Origin: Candidatus Parcubacteria bacterium
GTDB lineage: Bacteria; Patescibacteriota; Minisyncoccia; Minisyncoccales; Staskawiczbacteraceae
DNA length: 26,585 nt
Assembly (NCBI GenBank): GCA_019658985.1
Contig: JAIFWS010000002.1
Location: 1-26,585, forward strand
Direction: 5' to 3'
Shown: positions 13,646 to 19,264 of the stretch, in pieces
How positions within the stretch are numbered: position 1 is the stretch's first letter
Layout of the letters: every line of letters starts with the position of its first letter
The notes under the pieces: generated by a model
The model's input: the letters and a program-made list of their open reading frames with translations, nothing else
The model's database searches: none
What the model was told of the DNA's origin: nothing
Made by a program: the position numbers and the translations under genes

Positions 13646-14239
13646 ATGGCAGACGAAATAAAACAAAATACACCACCAGCATCAAACCCAGCAGCAACGC
13701 CGGCACCGGCTCCTGCTCCTGCCGCAAGGAATTTTACCCGGCAGAATGATGGTTTCCGTCCAATGAGGAAGGGGTTTGGCGGAGGACGCAGGGGTGAAAC
13801 CAACGACGGATTTGAAACCAAACTTCTGGATTTAGCCAGGGTTACCCGTGTTACCGGAGGAGGAAAAAGGATGAGCTTCCGTGCTGTTGTGGTTTCAGGT
13901 GATAAAAAGTCAAAGATCGGAATCGGAATCGACAAAGGAAAAGACGTTTCCCAAGCCATTGAAAAAGCTACCACCAGGGCGAAAAAGAATATGTTGAATG
14001 TGGTGATTGTAGATGGAACTATTCCTCATCAAGTAGAAGCTAAATACGGACCGGCAGTTATTTTACTGAAACCCCAGAAAAAAGGACGGGGATTGGTAGC
14101 GGGAGGAGCCGTAAGGACAATTTGTGATTTGGCGGGAATTCAGAACATTTCTTCAAAAATACTTTCCGGATCAAAGAATAAATTAAACAACGCACGGGCT
14201 ACGATGGAAGCATTGCGCAAGCTTAAAGTAAAACAATAG
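13646..14239 (+). CDS. rpsE: 30S ribosomal protein S5 (uS5) with N-terminal extension
   Basis: Fidelity and mRNA-entry protein. 197 residues (E. coli 167). The first 55 or so residues are added: a Pro/Ala-rich run (residues 10-27) followed by a Gly/Arg-rich basic stretch (MRKGFGGGRRG). The S5 double-stranded RNA-binding domain follows (LARVTRVTGGGKRMSFRAVV), then the C-terminal domain with GRGLVAGGAVRTICDLAGI. The loop tied to spectinomycin resistance reads TGGGKRMSF against KGGRRFSF in E. coli. The next gene is rplO directly; the usual rpmD is absent. Confidence 0.97.
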   Translation: MADEIKQNTPPASNPAATPAPAPAPAARNFTRQNDGFRPMRKGFGGGRRGETNDGFETKLLDLARVTRVTGGGKRMSFRAVVVSGDKKSKIGIGIDKGKDVSQAIEKATTRAKKNMLNVVIVDGTIPHQVEAKYGPAVILLKPQKKGRGLVAGGAVRTICDLAGIQNISSKILSGSKNKLNNARATMEALRKLKVKQ

Positions 14240-14240
14240 T

Positions 14241-14675
14241 ATGCAGATACACGAATTAAAACCAACCCATAAGCCAAGGGACCGCAAAATCGTCGGTCGC
14301 GGCGGAAAGAAAGGAACCTATTCAGGGCGCGGAGGAAAAGGGCAGACAGCCCGGTCCGGCCGGAAAGTGGTGCCGATCATCAGGGAACTTATCAAGCGAT
14401 ATCCAAAATTGAAAGGATACCGCGGACTTACCTTGGAGGATAATTCTGTTGTGGTGAACATTGGGGTTCTGGAAAAGCATTTTAAAGATGCTGAAATTGT
14501 AAATCCTGAAAATTTGATAACCAAAAAACTTATCCGGACGGTAAAAGGAAAAGTACCGGCCGTAAAAATCCTGGGCACCGGAAAAATTACCAAGAAAATA
14601 ATCGTGGAACGCTGCAAAATTTCAGCTTCAGCGAAAGCAGCGATTGAAAAAGCCGGAGGCAGCGTTAAGATTTAA
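14241..14675 (+). CDS. rplO: 50S ribosomal protein L15 (uL15)
   Basis: Late-assembly protein of the large subunit. 144 residues, as in E. coli. IHELKPTHKPRDRKIVGRGG, GTYSGRGGKGQTARSG and the C-terminal KISASAKAAIEKAGGSVKI match the family. It begins 1 nt after rpsE, exactly where rpmD (uL30) would normally come first, and it is followed by secY. Confidence 0.98.
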   Translation: MQIHELKPTHKPRDRKIVGRGGKKGTYSGRGGKGQTARSGRKVVPIIRELIKRYPKLKGYRGLTLEDNSVVVNIGVLEKHFKDAEIVNPENLITKKLIRTVKGKVPAVKILGTGKITKKIIVERCKISASAKAAIEKAGGSVKI

Positions 14676-14689
14676 GAGGCACTACCCTA

Positions 14690-15967
14690 ATGTGGTACGA
14701 TAAACTGACATCTTTATTGAGAAACAAAGAACTTCGAAACAAGTTCTTGATTGTATTATTTCTAATCGTGGCGTTCCGCGTTGCGGCCAATATCCCGATA
14801 CCCGGCATCGGTCTTGAAAATTTGAGGCAATTCTTTGCCCAAAACCAGGTATTCGGACTGTTGAACCTCTTTTCCGGAGGCGCGTTGAGCAACTTCTCAA
14901 TCGTTTTATTGGGACTTGGGCCTTACATTACTGCTACGATTATCTTGCAGCTGGCCACCATGATTTTCCCTGCTTTGGAGAAAATGTATAAGGAAGAAGG
15001 CGAAGCTGGCAGAAAGAAATTCAACCAGTACGGAAGATTAATGACTATTCCATTGGCCGCGTTTGAAGGCTATGGATTGCTGATGCTGTTCCAGAGGCAG
15101 GGAGTCATTACCGGCTTGACGCCTCTATTATTGCTTGGATCGATTATAACGATTATTGCGGGATCCATGTTCTTGATGTGGATTGGTGAACTGATTACTG
15201 AACAGGGGATCGGCAATGGTATTTCCTTATTGATTTTCGCGGGTATCGTAGCCCATCTTCCGGCTAACATTTTCCAGACATTCGTTACCTGGGATCCGAC
15301 GCAAATTCCTTCCTACTTGTTATTCTTCGCGCTATCCATCGCCATTATCGCCGGAGTGGTTTTGATTACCGAAGCGCGCCGGAATATTCCGGTATCATAT
15401 GCCAAGCGCGTGCGCGGCGGCAAAATGTATGGCGGAGTTTCAACGTATCTTCCGTTGAATGTTAATCCGGCTGGAGTTATCCCGATCATTTTCGCTCTTT
15501 CTATTTTGTTATTCCCTGGCATGGTTGCCGGATTTTTGGGAGGAGTACCGGGAATGGTAGGGACAATCGCAAACCAGGCTTCGGCATTTTTCAATAATGC
15601 CTGGGTGCACGGAATTTTGTACTTTGTCCTGGTAATTGTGTTCACTTATTTTTACACCGCCGTTACCTTTGACCCGAAAGCTATTTCCGAAAACTTGCAG
15701 AAGATGGGAGGATTCGTTCCTGGAGTGCGGCCTGGCATCTCAACTGAAAATTTCTTAAAACATATTTTAAATAGGGTATTGTTTATCGGAGCCTTGTCGC
15801 TTGGGTTGATCGCCGTCTTGCCTTCTATTGTGGCCGGCCTTACCGGAGTGACTGGATTTACATTCTTGATCGGAGGAACATCGCTCTTGATTATCGTGAG
15901 CGTGGTGCTGGAAACCTACCGCCAGATCAACGCGCAATTACAGATGCGCGAGTACGACACGTTTTAA
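14690..15967 (+). CDS. secY: Protein translocase channel subunit SecY
   Basis: Ten-span membrane channel of the Sec translocon. 425 residues (E. coli 443). The first span and periplasmic start (FRVAANIPIPGIG), the plug-proximal GLGPYITATIILQL, the cytoplasmic loop with ITEARRNIPVSYAKRVRG and the GVIPIIFALSILLFP span are all recognisable, as is the FLKHILNRVLFIGA region. Last gene of the unit that begins at rplF. A terminator follows 22 bp after the stop, so adk and map need a separate promoter or read-through. Confidence 0.98.
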   Translation: MWYDKLTSLLRNKELRNKFLIVLFLIVAFRVAANIPIPGIGLENLRQFFAQNQVFGLLNLFSGGALSNFSIVLLGLGPYITATIILQLATMIFPALEKMYKEEGEAGRKKFNQYGRLMTIPLAAFEGYGLLMLFQRQGVITGLTPLLLLGSIITIIAGSMFLMWIGELITEQGIGNGISLLIFAGIVAHLPANIFQTFVTWDPTQIPSYLLFFALSIAIIAGVVLITEARRNIPVSYAKRVRGGKMYGGVSTYLPLNVNPAGVIPIIFALSILLFPGMVAGFLGGVPGMVGTIANQASAFFNNAWVHGILYFVLVIVFTYFYTAVTFDPKAISENLQKMGGFVPGVRPGISTENFLKHILNRVLFIGALSLGLIAVLPSIVAGLTGVTGFTFLIGGTSLLIIVSVVLETYRQINAQLQMREYDTF

Positions 15968-15989
15968 AATCCACGCAAAACTAATCAAG

Positions 15990-16011
15990 AATCCGCCTCT
16001 GGCGGATTTTT
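15990..16011 (+). terminator. Intrinsic terminator after secY
   Basis: ATCCGCC-TCT-GGCGGAT, then TTTTTG. A perfect 7-bp GC-rich stem, 3-nt loop and a run of T. It closes the rplC-secY transcription unit. Confidence 0.85.
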
Positions 16012-16034
16012 GATGAGTTTGCTATCATAAACCC

Positions 16035-16742
16035 ATGAAACAAGTGATTATTTTATTCGGTCCGCCGGGTGCAGGAAAGGGAACCCAATCCGAGCTCCTC
16101 TCTGGAAAGATGGGGCTTTATTTGTTTGAAACCAGCAAGATTTTGGAACGGGAATTTAAGAAAGCCGCAACTATGCCCGCTGATTCGCCTAATCGCTGGA
16201 TTGAATTTGACGGGGATAAATTCGATATTTTAAATGAACTTGAAATCTGGAAGAAGGGGATTTTGTGCAGCCCGCCATTTGTAACTTATCTGGTTCAAAA
16301 AGAAATCCAGCGCCTGCATGACCATGATGAAAATTTGATTTTGTCGGGATCGCCTCGCACAGTATACGAAGCCGAGCATATTATGCCATTCGTTGAGAAC
16401 CTCTACGGAAAAAAGAATGTCAATATTTTCATGATTGAAATTTCCGCCGAGGTTACGATTTTCCGCAACACTCACCGGAAGATTTGCGAACTGATCCGCC
16501 ATTCGATTTTATTTAATGAAGAAACGGAACATTTAACCCATTGCCCATTGGATGGTTCGGCGCTGGTAAGGCGGAAAGATTTGGATGATCCCGCTACGAT
16601 TACCACCCGTCTTGAGCAATACAAAGAAAGGACACTTCCTTTATTTGATTATTTCAGCCAGCATGGATACGACGTCCACAGGATAAACGGCGAAGGTTCG
16701 GTTGCGCAGGTGCACGGAGAAATCTTAAAAATGTTAGAGTAA
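16035..16742 (+). CDS. adk: Adenylate kinase-like nucleoside monophosphate kinase (divergent)
   Basis: Expected to transfer phosphate between ATP and AMP. The P-loop GPPGAGKGTQ is at residues 9-18 and the position (secY-adk-map) is standard. 235 residues, longer than E. coli Adk (214). It is divergent: the AMP-site motif DGFPRT reads SGSPRT (the Arg is kept, the Asp lost) and STGD-LR reads ETSKILER. The lid has Cys and His residues (KICELIRH, HCPLDG) that could bind a metal but do not follow the usual four-Cys spacing. LDDPATITTRLEQYKERT retains the late Arg pair. Substrate preference may differ from AMP. TATCAT (16023-16028) lies only 6 nt before ATG, hinting at a leaderless message. Confidence 0.88.
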   Translation: MKQVIILFGPPGAGKGTQSELLSGKMGLYLFETSKILEREFKKAATMPADSPNRWIEFDGDKFDILNELEIWKKGILCSPPFVTYLVQKEIQRLHDHDENLILSGSPRTVYEAEHIMPFVENLYGKKNVNIFMIEISAEVTIFRNTHRKICELIRHSILFNEETEHLTHCPLDGSALVRRKDLDDPATITTRLEQYKERTLPLFDYFSQHGYDVHRINGEGSVAQVHGEILKMLE

Positions 16743-17488
16743 TGTCACTTATAAAAACCCCGGAAGAGATTAAAATTATGGCGGAGGGTGGGAAAATTCT
16801 GGCAACGGTTTTAAAAGAATTGGAGAAAATGGTCAAGCCAGGAATTACCACCTTGGAACTGGACAGCGCCGCCGAAGCGCTTATTTTAAAGCACGGCGCC
16901 AAACCGGCGTTTAAGGGATATAAAAAGTTCCCGTATTCTTTGTGCACCTCAGTGAATGAAGATATTGTCCACGCGTTGCCAACAGAGTATGTTTTAAAAG
17001 AGGGTGATATTGTTACGTTGGATTTAGGGGTTTTGCATAAAGGATATAATACCGACAGCGCGATTACGGTTGCCGTCGGTGAGATTTCTTTTGAAGCAAA
17101 ACGCCTGATGAAAGTTACGGAAAAAGCCTTGCGATTAGGAATTAAAAAAGCCCGCGATGGGGTAACTACCGGAGACATCGGGAATACGATCCAGCGGTTT
17201 ATCGAAGACCAGGGGTTCGGGGTGGTGCGGGATTTGTATGGCCACGGGATCGGCAAATCCGTGCATGAAGAACCCTACGTCCCTAACTATGGAAAACGGG
17301 CAACCGGAACCGTACTGAAAGAAGGAATGGTTATTTGCATCGAACCGATGGTGACGATGGGTACCTACGAAATGAAAAAATCAAAAGATGGATTCGGATA
17401 CGCAACACGCGACGGATCGCTTTCAGCCCACTACGAGCATACGATTGCGATTACAAAAGACGGGGCCCGGGTGTTGACGTCGGTTTAA
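16742..17488 (+). CDS. map: Methionine aminopeptidase, type I
   Basis: Removes the initiator Met from new proteins at the ribosome. 248 residues. All expected active-site residues are visible: H77 (NEDIVHALP), D94 and D105 (DLGVLHKGYNTDSAIT), H168 (GHGIG), H175, E201 (EPMV) and E232 (YEHTIAI). No N-terminal zinc-finger or linker extension, hence type Ia. The start ATG overlaps the adk stop (TAATG), so translation is coupled. An intrinsic terminator follows. Confidence 0.98.
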   Translation: MSLIKTPEEIKIMAEGGKILATVLKELEKMVKPGITTLELDSAAEALILKHGAKPAFKGYKKFPYSLCTSVNEDIVHALPTEYVLKEGDIVTLDLGVLHKGYNTDSAITVAVGEISFEAKRLMKVTEKALRLGIKKARDGVTTGDIGNTIQRFIEDQGFGVVRDLYGHGIGKSVHEEPYVPNYGKRATGTVLKEGMVICIEPMVTMGTYEMKKSKDGFGYATRDGSLSAHYEHTIAITKDGARVLTSV

Positions 17489-17512
17489 TAGTCCTTGGGA
17501 GGGAGGACAGGT

Positions 17513-17530
17513 ATGTTTCGGTATTCGTAG
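17513..17530 (+). other. SD-led five-codon frame after map (possible relic)
   Basis: GGGAGGGAGGACAGGT precedes ATG TTT CGG TAT TCG TAG (MFRYS, stop), and the map terminator follows 6 bp later. The SD context closely resembles that of the zinc-ribbon gene (AGGGAGGACAC-ATG). A five-residue product is unlikely to matter; it may be the decayed start of another small SD-led gene or chance. Confidence 0.25.
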
Positions 17531-17536
17531 GAACAA

Positions 17537-17567
17537 CCCCGCTTTGGTGCAGCGGGGCTTTTATTTT
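17537..17567 (+). terminator. Intrinsic terminator after map
   Basis: CCCCGC (17537-17542), 9-nt loop, GCGGGG (17552-17557), then CTTTTATTTT. It ends the adk-map unit. Confidence 0.85.
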
Positions 17568-17580
17568 CCCAACACTATCA

Positions 17581-17609
17581 TTGACATAAATTAAAATATA
17601 TTATACAAG
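17581..17609 (+). promoter_or_regulatory. Promoter of the 41-residue gene
   Basis: A perfect TTGACA (17581-17586). The -10 is TATACA (17602-17607) with a 15-bp spacer or TACAAG (17604-17609) with 17. The layout copies that of the inverted 28-residue gene: TTGACA, AT-rich spacer, then SD. The expected leader is about 45 nt. Confidence 0.6.
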
Positions 17610-17661
17610 AAGCTTAGTCATCGTGGATGGCCACCGGACTACTAGCACAAAGGAGATGATC

Positions 17662-17787
17662 GTGTTGGATTATCCGCACTACGAACCCCGGCGGCCGGCC
17701 GAGAAGCCGGCACCCTGGTGGCTGGTTGCCCTGTTCTTCCTGATCGTTTCTTCGTTCTTCTGGTTGCCGTGGCTTACCAAAAAGTGA
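17662..17787 (+). CDS. 41-residue single-span membrane peptide
   Basis: A small gene with GTG start, chosen because AAAGGAG (17649-17655) then lies 6 nt upstream; an in-frame ATG at 17656 directly abuts the SD and would add two residues. The product has a charged Pro-rich N-terminus (LDYPHYEPRRPAEKP), one hydrophobic span at residues 19-38 (WWLVALFFLIVSSFFWLPWL) and a TKK end. Its own TTGACA promoter and an intrinsic terminator frame it. GC-rich codons differ from its neighbours. It is the only gene here ending in TGA. The family is not recognised. The Arg/Lys-bearing N-terminus suggests it stays in the cytoplasm, with the peptide anchored in the membrane. Confidence 0.75.
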   Translation: MLDYPHYEPRRPAEKPAPWWLVALFFLIVSSFFWLPWLTKK

Positions 17788-17803
17788 GCCGGCTAACCCA
17801 ATA

Positions 17804-17838
17804 CCCTCGCCTGTCGCAAGACAGCTCGAGGGATTTTT
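17804..17838 (+). terminator. Intrinsic terminator of the 41-residue gene
   Basis: CCCTCG (17804-17809) pairs with CGAGGG (17827-17832), with an inner CTGTC-GCAA-GACAG stem and a following ATTTTT. It lies 16 bp after the stop codon. Confidence 0.85.
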
Positions 17839-17840
17839 CA

Positions 17841-17868
17841 TTGCCTCTTTTTCTAATAGTGATACAAT
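17841..17868 (+). promoter_or_regulatory. Promoter of tpiA (leaderless with respect to the relic start)
   Basis: TTGCCT (17841-17846), 16-bp spacer, TACAAT (17863-17868). Transcription is expected to start about at 17875, which is exactly the A of the relic ATG. The present tpiA start is 70 nt further on. Confidence 0.55.
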
Positions 17869-17874
17869 AGCCAT

Positions 17875-17925
17875 ATGAAACCATTAATCGTCGCCAACTG
17901 TCTGGCTATGCCAGATCTCGCGTAG
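17875..17925 (+). pseudogene. Relic of a tpiA start upstream of intact tpiA
   Basis: A 16-codon frame starting ATG 17875 reads MKPLIVANC..., then stops at TAG 17923-17925. The intact tpiA 70 nt downstream begins MKSLIVANW. Over the first 26 nt the two copies differ at 8 positions, and 7 of those do not change the amino acid. That pattern is what two diverged, once-functional tpiA copies would show, not a fresh duplication. Homology ends at the Trp codon, where tandem hairpins begin. It may be the original start displaced by insertion or recombination, or it may act today as an upstream frame. Confidence 0.65.
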
Positions 17926-17930
17926 CGAGA
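17901..17930. repeat. Two adjacent perfect 15-nt hairpins
   Basis: TCTGGC-TAT-GCCAGA (17901-17915) is followed without a gap by TCTCGC-GTA-GCGAGA (17916-17930). Both are 6-bp perfect stems with 3-nt loops. They separate the relic tpiA start from the working gene, and the rpsL leader hairpin (193-207) has the same 6-3-6 shape. Confidence 0.65.
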
Positions 17931-17944
17931 GAAGCTAAATCCCT

Positions 17945-18679
17945 ATGAAGTCACTCATTGTAGCAAATTGGAAATTAAATCCTTCCACCAAAAAAGAAGC
18001 AGAAGAATTATTTGAAGGAATTAAAAAAGCCGCTAAAGATGCCGGCGCGGTTATTTGTCCGCCTTTTGTATACCTGCCATTATTGAAAGGTTTGACGATG
18101 GGAGCCCAGGATGTGTTCTTCGAAGCGAAAGGGGCGTTTACCGGAGAAATTTCCCCAGCAATGCTAAAAGATTTAGAAGTGGAATATGTAATTGTCGGAC
18201 ATTCAGAGCGCAGAAAACATTTTAACGAAACCGACCAGATTATCAATAAAAAAATAACCGCGGTAGTGGAGGCAGGGTTGAAACCGATTTTTTGCATCGG
18301 CGAGACTAAGGAAGAAATGGAAGCCGATAAAAAAGCCGAAGTGCTGGAACGGCAAATTACCGAAGGATTGAAAGATCTCTCCGGTGATCAAGTTAAGAAT
18401 GTAATTGTTGCTTATGAACCCGTGTGGGCGATCGGAACCGGCCAGAATTGTTCGGTTGAGGGCGCGATGCAGTCGGTAGCGCTGATTCGTAAAATCTTAG
18501 CAAATGCGTATAGTGGGGAAGTAGCCGACGGTATTAAAATCTTATACGGCGGAAGCGTAAACAGTAAAAATGCCGCAGGTTATATAAAAGAAGCCGGTGT
18601 AGATGGCTTGCTCATTGGCGGCGCCTCGCTGGACGCAAACGAGTTCATTAGTATAATAGAATCATGCAAGACGATATAA
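17945..18679 (+). CDS. tpiA: Triosephosphate isomerase
   Basis: Interconverts dihydroxyacetone phosphate and glyceraldehyde 3-phosphate in glycolysis. 244 residues, standard length. Catalytic residues N8 and K10 (ANWKLN), H86 (VGHSERR) and E158 (AYEPVW) are present, with the phosphate loop PVWAIGTG at 159-166 and YGGSV at 201-205. There is no SD. Start ATG 17945 gives the family N-terminus; a relic start with the same peptide lies 70 nt upstream next to the promoter. Its 3' end overlaps the next gene by 16 nt. Confidence 0.98.
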   Translation: MKSLIVANWKLNPSTKKEAEELFEGIKKAAKDAGAVICPPFVYLPLLKGLTMGAQDVFFEAKGAFTGEISPAMLKDLEVEYVIVGHSERRKHFNETDQIINKKITAVVEAGLKPIFCIGETKEEMEADKKAEVLERQITEGLKDLSGDQVKNVIVAYEPVWAIGTGQNCSVEGAMQSVALIRKILANAYSGEVADGIKILYGGSVNSKNAAGYIKEAGVDGLLIGGASLDANEFISIIESCKTI

Positions 18680-19191
18680 AATCAGGGCAATTTTTCAGCC
18701 CCAGCAAGGGCAATATGGAGTTTAGTCAGGTCATAAAAGAAATATATGATTATATTTCTTCGGGCCCTGAATATTTTTATGATATCGTGGTGGGATGCGA
18801 TTCGCCTTCAACTGATAAACCGTTTTTCCCGCTGGTTATTGTGGTTTTGCGCACTGGCGCGGGAGGGAGATTTTTTTTGAAGAAGATGCATTACCCGGAT
18901 AACTATTTAAAGCGCTTCATGAACATTAACTGGAAACAGCGGATTTTGCAGGAGGTTTATTTATCATGTGAGCTGGCACTGAGCTTGCGGGAAACCTTGG
19001 AGAAAGAATTCGGGAAAGCCACTCCAACCTTTAATTATCAATTTGCCTATATTCATGCCGACGTCGGGGAACAGGGAAAAACCCGTGAAATGGTAAAAGA
19101 GGTGACGGGATTGATCCGCGCCAATGGATTCGAACCAAGGATTAAACCACTTTCGTTTGCCGCTTCGGTTGTCGCGGATCGGTACACATAA
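18664..19191 (+). CDS. YkuK-like protein (DUF458, RNase H-fold family)
   Basis: 175 residues. The N-terminal pattern (FFSPSKGNMEFSQVIKEIYDYI), the strand IVVGCDSPS with its Asp, and the later HADVGEQGKTR and C-terminal AASVVADRYT segments resemble the DUF458/YkuK family, which is described as RNase H-like. The conserved Asp residues fit metal binding, but activity in this family is not established to my knowledge. It overlaps the end of tpiA by 16 nt (ATG 18664), so the two are cotranscribed. A GC-rich palindromic terminator follows. Family assignment is from memory of the motif and is moderate. Confidence 0.75.
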   Translation: MQDDIKSGQFFSPSKGNMEFSQVIKEIYDYISSGPEYFYDIVVGCDSPSTDKPFFPLVIVVLRTGAGGRFFLKKMHYPDNYLKRFMNINWKQRILQEVYLSCELALSLRETLEKEFGKATPTFNYQFAYIHADVGEQGKTREMVKEVTGLIRANGFEPRIKPLSFAASVVADRYT

Positions 19192-19203
19192 CATTAATTG
19201 AGA

Positions 19204-19231
19204 CAAAACGGCGCCCGCGGGCGCCGTTTTG
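19204..19231 (+). terminator. Perfect 28-bp palindromic terminator after the YkuK-like gene
   Basis: CAAAACGGCGCCCG (19204-19217) is followed by its exact reverse complement (19218-19231). The A run on one side and T run on the other allow termination in both directions. It also sits at the upstream edge of the alaS promoter. Confidence 0.8.
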
Positions 19232-19256
19232 CATTTATCGTATTTTATTGTACAAT
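19229..19256 (+). promoter_or_regulatory. Promoter of alaS, near-leaderless
   Basis: TTGCAT (19229-19234), 16-bp spacer, TACAAT (19251-19256). The -10 ends 8 nt before ATG 19265, so the message would start at or within 2 nt of the start codon. The -35 overlaps the end of the terminator palindrome. Confidence 0.55.
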
Positions 19257-19264
19257 TAACAATC

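Noticed and set aside
17614..17874. An 86-codon minus-strand frame over the 41-residue gene
   Set aside because: No SD, covers both promoter and terminator of the sense gene, and has no recognisable motif.
19229..19264. Upstream alaS start at ATG 19229
   Set aside because: The 12 added codons overlap the terminator and promoter and have no match to the family N-terminus.
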